Virus record (IMG/VR): IMGVR_UViG_3300005095_000072
Location: 54,426 to 118,425 of that record
DNA: 64,000 bases
Origin: a virus
Reading direction: 5' to 3' (one strand)
In this document: positions 34,584-42,876 of the stretch, in pieces
How the letters are laid out: the number at the start of each line of letters is the position of its first letter
Position numbering within the stretch: position 1 is the first letter of the stretch
Notes under the pieces: model-generated
The model's input: the letters and a program-made list of their open reading frames with translations, nothing else
Told to the model about the DNA's origin: nothing
Databases searched by the model: none
Translations under genes and position numbers: made by a program

Positions 34584-34961
34584 ATGAAAATTATAGCATT
34601 AACTAAAGGGCAAACAGAAGATAAAGGAACTATTGCTATTGATTTTGATGGAGTTATTCATAAGTATTCTAAAGGTTATGCTGATGGTAGTATTTATGAC
34701 GAGCCTATGACAGGTGCAGAAGAAGCAATGATAGAACTTCTTGATAAAGGTCATAAAATATTTATATTTACTGCTAGAAAAGATAAGAAAGCGATTAAAC
34801 AATGGTTAAAAGATAACTTTAATGATAAGAGATTACATAATTTGCTTATAACAAATGAGAAACTACCTGCACAAGTTTATATTGATGATAGAGGGTATAG
34901 GTTTAAAGGTTGGGGTGGTGCTATGAACTTCATAGAAAAATTGGACGAGGAAATAATATGA
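34584..34961 (+). CDS. HAD-superfamily phosphatase-like protein with MKIIA leader
   Basis: About 125 residues from ATG 34584, chosen over the longer frame at 34521 because TGGAG precedes it and the product then starts MKIIALTKGQ. HAD motifs: D20-F-D22-G-V (nucleophile and acid/base), T63-A-R65 (motif II), and D101-D102-R-G (motif IV). It is a short cap-less HAD, likely acting on a small phosphate ester or nucleotide. The stop overlaps the protease start. Confidence 0.8.
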   Translation: MKIIALTKGQTEDKGTIAIDFDGVIHKYSKGYADGSIYDEPMTGAEEAMIELLDKGHKIFIFTARKDKKAIKQWLKDNFNDKRLHNLLITNEKLPAQVYIDDRGYRFKGWGGAMNFIEKLDEEII

Positions 34962-36076
34962 AAGAAAATAAAATCATCAGTTTAGATAAAATACCTAATA
35001 AGGTAAATCCCCCTAATCCTATGAGAAGAGGTGTTAAAAGAACTGCAAGAAACTATTTCAAACAACCTCATATTCCAAAGAAAATGCTAAATCCTAATGC
35101 TGAAAATCTTAGTATTACTTCTGATAGTATAGAAGATGAAGCAAACACTAATAGGAACTTAGAGGGAGAAGAGATAATAAATCATTTTGATAAAGTAAAG
35201 TGCGACAATTATTCTTGTTATATTGAAAATGATAACTATTTTATATATCCTAGAACAGGTATAAAAGTGGATTTAGATGATACTGTAGAGTTGGCTTTTA
35301 ATTCTAATGATTGGATATTCACTCAAATAACAGGGTTAGCTAGTGTAAATATATTTGATAATTATAAGATAACTCCTGCAACTACAAAATTTGTCAATAA
35401 TAACGGTAATGCTTTTAGTGATAGAATATTAAAAAAATATTATAAAACTTTTATAGGAGCACATAATTTTAGAAATCATAAACAAGTTATTGATGAGTCT
35501 TATGGTATTATCTTAGATGCAGTATTAAGAGAAATACCTGTAAATAATGAAGAGTCTGTCTATTATGTAGATTTACTTATTGCTACAAATAAAGTTAGAC
35601 ACCCTGAATGGACTCAAAAGATAGAAAATAAAATTGTTAGATTTGGTAGTATGGGAGCTGAGTCATCTTCTTTTAAATGCACTTACTGTGGTAATATTCC
35701 AACTTCTTATGATGAGTTCTGCGACCATTTTAAGTTATATAAAGGTAAATATTATATAGACCCTGCTAGTGGTAAAAAGTTAAGGATAGCTCATCTTGTA
35801 GAAGACTATAAAAACAAAGAAGGTAAAGGATATGTAGAATTTGTAGAGTATTCCTTTTTGGATATACCCCCTGCTTTTGAGGGAGCTTCAATGGCTCATG
35901 TTATTAAAGTACCTCAAAATACAAATGTTAAGTTTAGTATTCCCAGACAGTTATTAACTAAATCTGCTTTTAATGTCTGGAAAGAATTTTATAAAATAAA
36001 TGATAATGGTAATAATGTAGGTTATGATGAACTTACAGAGAAACTACCTGCAATATCTGAGTTTAAAGGAGACTAG
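34958..36076 (+). CDS. Putative prohead maturation protease with zinc-finger-like insert
   Basis: About 372 residues from ATG 34958 (GACGAGGAAATAAT upstream; longer start 34910 lies inside the HAD gene). The middle has EESYGIIL-type strands, a 'vYYVDLLIATN' strand, then FGSMGAESSSFKCTYCGN and a downstream CDHF, matching the Ser-Met-Gly plus CxxC...CxH pattern I associate with protease-type head proteins of large phages. Position before scaffold and capsid genes fits. The catalytic triad is not proven; it may instead be a structural head protein. Confidence 0.6.
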   Translation: MKENKIISLDKIPNKVNPPNPMRRGVKRTARNYFKQPHIPKKMLNPNAENLSITSDSIEDEANTNRNLEGEEIINHFDKVKCDNYSCYIENDNYFIYPRTGIKVDLDDTVELAFNSNDWIFTQITGLASVNIFDNYKITPATTKFVNNNGNAFSDRILKKYYKTFIGAHNFRNHKQVIDESYGIILDAVLREIPVNNEESVYYVDLLIATNKVRHPEWTQKIENKIVRFGSMGAESSSFKCTYCGNIPTSYDEFCDHFKLYKGKYYIDPASGKKLRIAHLVEDYKNKEGKGYVEFVEYSFLDIPPAFEGASMAHVIKVPQNTNVKFSIPRQLLTKSAFNVWKEFYKINDNGNNVGYDELTEKLPAISEFKGD

Positions 36077-36081
36077 ATACT

Positions 36082-36114
36082 TTTAAAGTAGGTTAAGTTT
36101 GTTAGTTGTATCTT
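36082..36114 (+). promoter_or_regulatory. Degenerate copy of the conserved promoter
   Basis: TTTAAAGTAG, then GTTAAGTTTG, then TATCTT at 36109-36114, exactly 27 bases from the first T as in the 18769 copy. The upstream half matches well, the -10 is weak. It precedes the decayed homing endonuclease and split polymerase. Confidence 0.4.
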
Positions 36115-36163
36115 GTAGATATGGTTAGTAATTAGCTTATTAAGTTAGCTTAAAAGGAAAAAG

Positions 36164-36899
36164 ATGGGTAAAGTAAAAGCTACAGATGATTTAAAAATAT
36201 TAGAAAATCTTAAAAAAGGTATATACACTGAAGAGTATGTACAAAAATTAAAATTAAAAGATACATTTAGTTTTAAAATAAAAGCTTATTATATTCATAA
36301 AGATAGATATAACTTTGAGGAAAGTAATTATATTTCAAAAGAGAGTAAGGTTAAAGTATTTTGTAATAAGTGTAAAGAATATTTTAATGTAAGAGTAGAC
36401 ACTGTAATAAGAACTAACTCTAAAGGAGGGTGTCCTAATAGATGTTGGAGAGAACCTTTTAGAGGTTATTCTATAGGTAATTTACACCAAAAAGAAAAAA
36501 CTTTAAAAGAATTTAAAGAGTATGTTAAGATTTCAGGGTTAGATAAATTTTTTAAATATGATTTTTCAAGTTATAAAAGTGCAAATGAAGGTATTGTAAC
36601 TACCTGTCTATTACATAATGAAACTTTTAAAAAACCTTTACATAAGTTACGAAAAGGGGTGGAGTTTAGGCAATGTTTATAAGAAAAATGGATTTAAAGA
36701 ACATCATAAAACTCCTCCTAATTATTTTTATATAAAAGGGCAAGATAAATACAATAAAAAAAATTTTACAAAAAGTAAAATATCAAAAAGATATAATATA
36801 CCTATTAATGAGATAAAATCTGAAAAAGCTGTAATGTATGAATTAGGTTATAAAAGGGTATATGATAGTGGATTAACTTGTTATATGAAAGTAAATTAA
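36164..36899 (+). pseudogene. Decayed homing endonuclease (internal deletion plus frameshift)
   Basis: The first frame (36164-36682) starts like the family (zinc-ribbon-type CNKCKEYF, then a second Cys/His region) and stops abruptly. The +1 frame (to 36899) continues with WSLGNVYKKNGF...TPPNYFYIKG...YDSG. This matches the C-terminal end of the intact endonuclease at 40669 (WSKGEVYYKNGF...PSYNYY...YDSG). The EFDGVFWH-type nuclease core is missing. The junction is near 36652-36665. A deletion has therefore fused the ends out of frame. Transcription may persist, but nuclease function is very unlikely. Confidence 0.75.
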
Positions 36900-36912
36900 T
36901 TAAAGGAAATAA

Positions 36913-37674
36913 ATGAGTAATAACACACTAGATAAAATAAAAATTTATAATATTTCTAGTAATGAACAAAAATACCCTGAGATAGGCGATTGGCATAGTA
37001 TTAATACATCTGCATTGTTTGGCTACAATGAGATGAAAGAGCTTTATTTTAAAGATAAAGTTACTTATGAAAAGAAGTATAGGAAAAAAGGAAAGTTCAT
37101 AGGGTTAGGGCTGAATTATGGAGGAACTTGGAAAGTAGTTCAAGATAATACAGGTTTCTCTGAAAGTAAATCTATAAAGTTATTTGCTAATTATTTTAAA
37201 AATCTGAAAGTGTTTAAGAAGTACTTAGATAAAATAGTTGCAAAGGCAATGAAAGTTAAGTATGTAGAAACTTTTTTAGGAAGACGGTTATTTTTACCTC
37301 AGTTAGATAGTGATGAATGGTGGATAAGAAACAAAGGAAAGAATAAGATATACAACTCCCCTATTCAAGCTATGGGGGCTGAGATGGTTAAGCTGATAAC
37401 TTTAAAAGTGGGAGAGTACTTAGAAAGATATGATATTTATTCTTGGCAATTCAATAATATTACTAAAAGCTATCATAAAAGAATTGTAGGTATCAATTAT
37501 ATTTATTATAAAAAGCATAAGAAAGAAATTGAAAAAAGATTTAATGATGCACCTGATGGGCATACAAAAGTCTTAGTAATAGGAAAAGATAAAGAAGTTA
37601 AGTTCGAGTATCAAAGGAACTTAAAAATATCTATGAAAGATATACGAGATTTTAAAATGTTTATAATATGGTAA
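36913..37674 (+). CDS. Family-A DNA polymerase fragment: fingers/motif B
   Basis: The 253-residue protein starts just before D26-W-H28-S (PolA 'D.Hs.TA'), then motif B R57...K61...L65...Y69-G70, equivalent to E. coli R754/K758/F762/Y766-G767, with Leu at 762. The ETFLGRRLFLP and NSPIQAMGAEMVKL segments follow. Motif A (DYSQIELR) and all upstream polymerase/exonuclease parts are absent. The C-terminal 80 residues (basic, from about YSWQFNNI) do not look like polymerase. Own RBS AAAGGAAAT before ATG 36913. Confidence 0.82.
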   Translation: MSNNTLDKIKIYNISSNEQKYPEIGDWHSINTSALFGYNEMKELYFKDKVTYEKKYRKKGKFIGLGLNYGGTWKVVQDNTGFSESKSIKLFANYFKNLKVFKKYLDKIVAKAMKVKYVETFLGRRLFLPQLDSDEWWIRNKGKNKIYNSPIQAMGAEMVKLITLKVGEYLERYDIYSWQFNNITKSYHKRIVGINYIYYKKHKKEIEKRFNDAPDGHTKVLVIGKDKEVKFEYQRNLKISMKDIRDFKMFIIW

Positions 37675-37685
37675 AGGAAAAGATA

Positions 37686-38255
37686 ATGTTTGTTAAAGCT
37701 AAATATAATGATATAGATATGTATAAAAGAGATGTACAGCAAGATTTATTTATTCCGTTCAATACAGTCCATGATGAGATTGATTATCTTATAGATTCAA
37801 ATATGTTTAAACCACTTCTAAAAAAGATTATAAATATATCTGCACTTAAAAAAGTTATGGGTAAGTTGAAATTACCTTATATTAATATATTGTTTGATGT
37901 AGAATACGATGAGTATAATAGTTGGACTGCTAAAAAAGATATAGATATATATCAAGTAGCTTTACATGAGGAAGAACATAAGTGGAGAAAAAAGTATCAA
38001 GATTTGTATAGTAAGCTCAGTCAAAAGAGAAGTGATACAAATAAAAAAGAACCTTTAAAATCAAGTAGTAAAGAAAATCAAGTATCTTCTAACATAATAG
38101 AGCTGGTGTTACCTGAGAAAGAGATGACAGAAGAACTTTTAGAAAAGATACAAAAGTCATCAGAGGGTAATATTCGCTTAGGTGTTAATGTCAATGGAGA
38201 TATAATGTGGTACTCTAAGCTTATCAACGAAAAGGTAGTGAAAGAGTATCTATAA
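37686..38255 (+). CDS. Family-A DNA polymerase fragment: motif C
   Basis: About 189 residues from ATG 37686, chosen because AAAGGAAAAGATA precedes it; ATG 37668 overlaps the upstream gene. It contains FNTVHDEIDYLI, with the H29-D30-E31 motif C holding the second catalytic Asp (D882 in E. coli), then INILFDVEYDEYNSWT, the polymerase C-terminal end. After about 100 a Lys/Ser/Glu-rich tail is added. It must pair with the 36913 product and a motif-A polypeptide to work. Confidence 0.8.
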   Translation: MFVKAKYNDIDMYKRDVQQDLFIPFNTVHDEIDYLIDSNMFKPLLKKIINISALKKVMGKLKLPYINILFDVEYDEYNSWTAKKDIDIYQVALHEEEHKWRKKYQDLYSKLSQKRSDTNKKEPLKSSSKENQVSSNIIELVLPEKEMTEELLEKIQKSSEGNIRLGVNVNGDIMWYSKLINEKVVKEYL

Positions 38256-38291
38256 AATAAATGGCATTAGCCAATATCTAAGGAGATACTT

Positions 38292-39176
38292 ATGGATAGA
38301 GAGAAAGAGATACTATCTGTTGTGTCTGCACAATCAAGAGCTATGGACACTATAGCTTCAAGATTAGTAGCAGGTGAATACACAGATGAGGACATTCAAA
38401 GCAAGTTAGAGTCTGTTGCAAGAGTTCTTGAAACAACTGCAAGTGCACAAGATTACCTATATAGTCAAATACAAGATGCAAGTTCGTTTAGTGTTATGGC
38501 AAATGATGAGTTCGACTCAGTATTGAGTAAAGTTCTAGCAACTCAAGCTCAAGCAGAACTACTAACACAAGCATTAGAGGGAGAGCTTGTTACTATTGCA
38601 GGTGATGAAGAGAGCGACGAAGATGAACTTGATGCAGAAGCTTGTGGAGTACAAGATGATGAGATATTAGAAGCTAAGTCTTTTGATATGTATGCAGGTG
38701 ATGAAGAAGGAAATGACGAGCCTAGTGATGAGGACGATGATGTTCTTGAAACTGATGCAGTAGCAGTAAGGCATAATCCAGAGACTGGAGATATAGAGGC
38801 TTATAGTGCTAAACCTAGTAAGCCTAAAATGATGTATATTAAAAAACAAAATGCAACTCCTCTAAGAAAACCTGCAGGTAGATTAAAAGTTAAACCTACA
38901 TCAAGAGGTAAAAAACCTTTCGGAAAACCAACTGCAAGTGCAGAGGAGCTTATGGCACAAGCACAAGAGCTTATAGCAATGGCACAAGAGATAGGGCAAG
39001 GTGATAATCATGGAGAGATAAATCCTCAAGTGAAGCAAAGAGAACCTAAGTCTTTAAATAAAATGGTAAATGATAGTGCAAATGGAGTTCCTGCTGTAAA
39101 AACTGTAGCAAGTGAAACTACTATGCAATCAACTGCAAATGATAGCTCATCTATGATTAGATGGGACTTTGTGTAA
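38292..39176 (+). CDS. Putative scaffold/prohead core protein
   Basis: The 294-residue protein is Ala/Gln/Glu-rich and helical at the N terminus, strongly acidic in the middle (GDEESDEDELDAE; NDEPSDEDDDVLE), then basic (RLKVKPTSRGKKPFGKP) and again helical Ala-rich (AQAQELIAMAQEI). This composition and its place between protease and capsid genes fit an assembly core. ATG 38292 follows AAGGAGATACTT. Codon choice here uses more GCA than flanking genes. Confidence 0.65.
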   Translation: MDREKEILSVVSAQSRAMDTIASRLVAGEYTDEDIQSKLESVARVLETTASAQDYLYSQIQDASSFSVMANDEFDSVLSKVLATQAQAELLTQALEGELVTIAGDEESDEDELDAEACGVQDDEILEAKSFDMYAGDEEGNDEPSDEDDDVLETDAVAVRHNPETGDIEAYSAKPSKPKMMYIKKQNATPLRKPAGRLKVKPTSRGKKPFGKPTASAEELMAQAQELIAMAQEIGQGDNHGEINPQVKQREPKSLNKMVNDSANGVPAVKTVASETTMQSTANDSSSMIRWDFV

Positions 39177-39185
39177 GGAGCAAAT

Positions 39186-39644
39186 ATGTTGAAAATACTT
39201 TATAAAAATGGATGTATAGACGGAAATACATTTGAGCTAGACCCTGATATTTATCTAGGTCAGGATGCACTTGAAGCAAGTGATAATGAAGAAGTCCAAG
39301 CTCTAGTAGCAGGTAGATTAGCTACTATAGGAACTGATGGTTATGTAGAACTAGCAGATGGTAATCCTCTAGGTGTTATTGTAAATGATGCAGAGGGTAG
39401 AGACCTATATAACAAACCTGCTTTAGCAAGTGGTAAAGTTCCTGTTATGTTTGGAGGAGGTCTTGTAGAAACTGACCAAGTAGTCGAGGATAATATAGCT
39501 ATAGGTGATAAACTATATTGTGGAACTGGTGATAATAAAGGTCTATGGACAAAAACTGCTTCTGATGGTGCAGAAGTAATAGGTGTTGCTGTAAGTGCAA
39601 ACTCAGCATCAGACAAAACTGTTAAAATACAGTCAAGAGTATAA
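39186..39644 (+). CDS. Putative capsid decoration/cement protein
   Basis: The 152-residue protein is beta- and Gly-rich with the repeated 'GD.v...G.~iGva' look of head decoration proteins (NPLGVIVNDAEGRDL; GDKLYCGTGDNKGLWTKTASDGAEVIGVAVSANSA). It sits directly upstream of the major capsid gene behind AAGGAGCAAAT. It would stabilise the expanded capsid shell. Confidence 0.68.
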   Translation: MLKILYKNGCIDGNTFELDPDIYLGQDALEASDNEEVQALVAGRLATIGTDGYVELADGNPLGVIVNDAEGRDLYNKPALASGKVPVMFGGGLVETDQVVEDNIAIGDKLYCGTGDNKGLWTKTASDGAEVIGVAVSANSASDKTVKIQSRV

Positions 39645-39654
39645 GGAGAGTCGG

Positions 39655-40578
39655 ATGGAAAGATTTATCCCAACAAGTGTAGCTCAATCAACTAGCTCAC
39701 TACAAGATATAACAACTAGAAACGAGCTGACTGCAAAGCTTATGGTAACTGCCGCAGGTAGAGAAGAATTGGCTGTGTCAATGGTAGAACCTCTAAGAGA
39801 GATGAGAGACTATCGTGCAGTAGGTAGAAGAGCATTTAGAGTATATCCTCTAGGACAAGGTGCTATTCCTGAGTTTCCTAAAGATGTAGATGTACCTGCT
39901 TATGTAATAGGTGAAGAAGGTGATGAAGTTCAAGCTAAAATAAAAGGAAAGAAAGTACTTGTACCTCTTTTCAAAATAACTTCAAACCCTATGATACCTA
40001 TAACTGAAATCAAACAAGCAAGATTTGACTTAAATGATAGAGTTAGAGAGAAAGTTAAATCAGAGATTGTTAAAGTAGAGGATGGTAAAATCTTTGAGCT
40101 TATGAAGATAGTAGCAGAGAGAAGCACAGATATAAATGCACTAACAACTGTAAATGAGTCAGAGCTAACAGTTAAGCACTTTAGCGAAGCACAAGCAGAG
40201 ATAGAGAAGTGGGGAGAGCTTGATGCAGTAAATATCTTCATGAACCCTTATTGGAAACAAACTCTAAGAGAGATGAACAATGTTCAAACAGGGTACTATG
40301 TAGATTTTGAAACAGCAAGAGAGCTTATAACAGCAGGTTATGTTGCAAGAATCAATGGAACTCAAATTCATACTTCAAGTATGGTACCGAAAGATATGAT
40401 ATTCATAACAGCTGACCCTGAGTTCTTAGGAAGACTGGTTATTTCATTCGATTTAACAGTCATCGAATCAGAAGATGCAAAGGCTCTCGAAGTCGGGTAT
40501 AGTATCTTTGAAGAGATAGGTATCTTGATACACAACCCTAAAGCACTTAGTGCAATCAAAATCAATCTAGGACAGTAG
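39655..40578 (+). CDS. Major capsid protein
   Basis: About 307 residues from ATG 39655, chosen for AAGGAGAG upstream; the longer start at 39595 lies in the decoration gene. It has an HK97-like plan: N-arm, a basic E-loop region (RRAFRVYPLGQGAIPEF), a long spine helix (KQARFDLNDRVREKVKSEI), and A-domain strands. It is bounded by decoration protein and a strong terminator, as expected for the most expressed late gene. No obvious cleavage site is identified. Confidence 0.8.
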   Translation: MERFIPTSVAQSTSSLQDITTRNELTAKLMVTAAGREELAVSMVEPLREMRDYRAVGRRAFRVYPLGQGAIPEFPKDVDVPAYVIGEEGDEVQAKIKGKKVLVPLFKITSNPMIPITEIKQARFDLNDRVREKVKSEIVKVEDGKIFELMKIVAERSTDINALTTVNESELTVKHFSEAQAEIEKWGELDAVNIFMNPYWKQTLREMNNVQTGYYVDFETARELITAGYVARINGTQIHTSSMVPKDMIFITADPEFLGRLVISFDLTVIESEDAKALEVGYSIFEEIGILIHNPKALSAIKINLGQ

Positions 40579-40593
40579 TCTTAGTTTGTTAAG

Positions 40594-40625
40594 GTAGTTG
40601 AGGGAGGTTATCCCTCTCTACTTTT
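40594..40625 (+). terminator. Strong rho-independent terminator after major capsid gene
   Basis: GTAG-TT-GAGGGA (40594-40605), a 5-base loop GGTTA, TCCCTC-T-CTAC (40611-40621), then TTTTG. The 6-bp GC-rich stem plus outer 4-bp stem is one of the most stable hairpins in the window. It closes the capsid transcript. Confidence 0.85.
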
Positions 40626-40668
40626 GTATAAGTAGTCAAGAGGACTTTTTATATAAGGGTAGAAAAAG

Positions 40669-42246
40669 ATGGGTAAAGATAAAATTAGAATAAGAACAGC
40701 TCAAGGTGTATTTTACATAGAACCTACTAATCATAAATTTTCTTACAATACAAAGCAATACCTTGAAAAGCTTTTCTATAGGTATCCTGATAAATTTAAA
40801 CCTAGACAATTTAGAAAATTTGCTTGGTTTAGTGCAAAGACTTTAACTAAAGTATATTGTTATGGCTGTAAAAAATATATAGAGCAAACTCCTGAAAGAT
40901 TACTAGGAGGTAAATTTTGTAAAGTATGTGCAGGTAATGTACAATACACAGATAAACAATTTAAAGAAAAACTAAAAGAAATTTATAAAGATAAACCTCA
41001 TCTTGATTTTTCACAAGGGATTTACACTAAAGCAAGAGAGCCTTATAAGATGGTTTGTAAGTATCATGGAGAGTATATTGTAAAATATGCATCTACTTTG
41101 TTAAAAGGGTATAATTGTTATAAATGCACTAGAAAATCAACTGCTGAAAATATGAATAAAGTAATGAAAGAAAAGTTTAAAAATGGTTATAAACCTGATA
41201 GAATTAAGATGAGGAAAACTTCATTTAAAGATAGATTAGATAAAGAGTTCGAGTTCGTAGAACCTATTGAAGTTGTAGACCAATATTATGCTACAGATAG
41301 AGTAGAGATACGACATAAGAAATGTGGCTCTATCAGAACTGTAAATCTTGATAATTGTTCTAGGTTAAAATGCTTTAAGTGTCATAGGGTAGGAACTTCA
41401 AAAGGGGAGCAAGAAGTAGCAGAGTTTTTAAAACAGTATGTAGATATTGAAGAACATATTAAACCTTTTGGAGATAAAAGAGAGATAGATATTTATATAC
41501 CTAGTAAAGATTTGTTTATTGAGTTCGATGGTGTATTTTGGCATAGTGATAAGTATAAAGGAGTTAAGGCTCAACAAGAAAAAACTTTAGAGAGTTTAAA
41601 TAATGGATATGATATTATTCATATAACAGATAGTCAATGGTTAAACAATAGAAGTACTATTAAATCTATCTTGTTAAATAAGTTAGGATTAACTCCATTT
41701 AAAATAGGAGCAAGAAAATGCACTGTAAAAGAGATAGATTACAAAACTGCTAGAAATTTCGTAGATAAAAATCATTTGCAGGGTTATGCTAGAAGTTCTA
41801 TAATTTTAGGATTGTATTTTGAAGATGAACTTTTATCTGTAATGTCTTTTTCTGTATTAAAGAAAGACTATGAAGTAAATCTTAATAGATTTGTGAATAA
41901 GAACTTCACTTTAGTTCAAGGTGGGTTTAGTAAGTTGTTGAGATATTTTATAGAAAATTACAAAGACAGATATAAGGTTATAACTTCATTTGCAGATTTA
42001 CAATGGTCTAAAGGTGAAGTATATTATAAAAATGGATTTAGATATTTATACACAACTGTTCCTAGTTATAATTATTATACAAAAACTGATTTTAAGATGT
42101 ATCATAAGTCCTATTTTAGAAAAAGAAGGCTCATGAGAATATTAGGATTAAAAAGAACTAATATGACAGAGTTTCAGATGGCAGATAAGTTAGGCTTGAT
42201 TAGGTATTATGATAGCGGTAAGATGAAGTTTCAGCTTAACATATAA
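40669..42246 (+). CDS. Homing endonuclease, Vsr-like, with zinc fingers
   Basis: The 525-residue protein has several CxxC pairs in the first half (CYGCKKYI, CKVCAG, CYKC, CFKC), probably zinc-binding DNA-recognition units. Its nuclease core is of the Vsr/EDxHD type: REIDIYIPSKDLFIEFDGVFWHSDKY (about 270-296; E272 and D290 region). The C-terminal DNA-binding tail is WSKGEVYYKNGF...PSYNYY...YDSG. It is a free-standing selfish gene between the capsid terminator and the neck genes, with its own weak RBS (GGGTAGAAAAAG). It looks intact and is the complete relative of the relic at 36164. Confidence 0.85.
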   Translation: MGKDKIRIRTAQGVFYIEPTNHKFSYNTKQYLEKLFYRYPDKFKPRQFRKFAWFSAKTLTKVYCYGCKKYIEQTPERLLGGKFCKVCAGNVQYTDKQFKEKLKEIYKDKPHLDFSQGIYTKAREPYKMVCKYHGEYIVKYASTLLKGYNCYKCTRKSTAENMNKVMKEKFKNGYKPDRIKMRKTSFKDRLDKEFEFVEPIEVVDQYYATDRVEIRHKKCGSIRTVNLDNCSRLKCFKCHRVGTSKGEQEVAEFLKQYVDIEEHIKPFGDKREIDIYIPSKDLFIEFDGVFWHSDKYKGVKAQQEKTLESLNNGYDIIHITDSQWLNNRSTIKSILLNKLGLTPFKIGARKCTVKEIDYKTARNFVDKNHLQGYARSSIILGLYFEDELLSVMSFSVLKKDYEVNLNRFVNKNFTLVQGGFSKLLRYFIENYKDRYKVITSFADLQWSKGEVYYKNGFRYLYTTVPSYNYYTKTDFKMYHKSYFRKRRLMRILGLKRTNMTEFQMADKLGLIRYYDSGKMKFQLNI

Positions 42247-42329
42247 CAACACATATAATCTTTCAATTAATCTTAATTATAAAAGTTTTACTATTTGTAA
42301 TCATTAAATCTTAAAGAAAAGGAAATGAT

Positions 42330-42866
42330 ATGAAAGTCATAGCAAATATAACAATGAATGCACGAAACAATGGAGTTAAATTCCCACTTGTTAAAGGTAA
42401 AGAAGTTGAGTCAACTGTAGTGGAAGCTTTAGGGGATAAATATTTAGAGTTCCTTAAAGAGAACAAGTATGTTACTATTGTTAAGGATACAAATGAAGAT
42501 ATAGTAAATGAGGAACTAACAGATATAGATGAAGGTAATGATGATACAAAAGAACCTGAAACTAATGAAAACACAGATGAAACAACTGAAAACAATACTA
42601 ATGAAAACACAGACACAGATAACCAAGATGAAAATAATCTTATAGTTGTTGAAATAGATGGAGAAGAGTACGAGCTAACAGAAGAGGAGTATCAAGAGTA
42701 TCTAGCTTCATTAGAAGCAGAAGAGAACGAAGATACAACTGAAGTAGCAGATGAGCCTGAGATAGTGGAAGATGTTATAGAAGAACCAAAAGAAACTAAA
42801 ACAAAATCAAAAAGCACTAAAAAAACTTCTAAGAGAAGAACAAGTAAAAATACAAAAAAGCTGTAA
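42330..42866 (+). CDS. Acidic structural or neck-region protein
   Basis: The 178-residue protein begins MKVIANITMNARNNG (a variant of the local leader), then a central very acidic Asn/Thr/Glu stretch, and a basic C-terminal tail of Lys/Ser/Thr (KTKSKSTKKTSKRRTSKNTKK). Low complexity suggests a flexible linker between two charged ends. First gene after the homing endonuclease; function unknown. Confidence 0.6.
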   Translation: MKVIANITMNARNNGVKFPLVKGKEVESTVVEALGDKYLEFLKENKYVTIVKDTNEDIVNEELTDIDEGNDDTKEPETNENTDETTENNTNENTDTDNQDENNLIVVEIDGEEYELTEEEYQEYLASLEAEENEDTTEVADEPEIVEDVIEEPKETKTKSKSTKKTSKRRTSKNTKKL

Positions 42867-42876
42867 AAGATAGATA

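Noticed and set aside
39595-39654. Longer start for the major capsid protein
   Set aside because: The region codes the end of the decoration protein, and AAGGAGAG points to ATG 39655.
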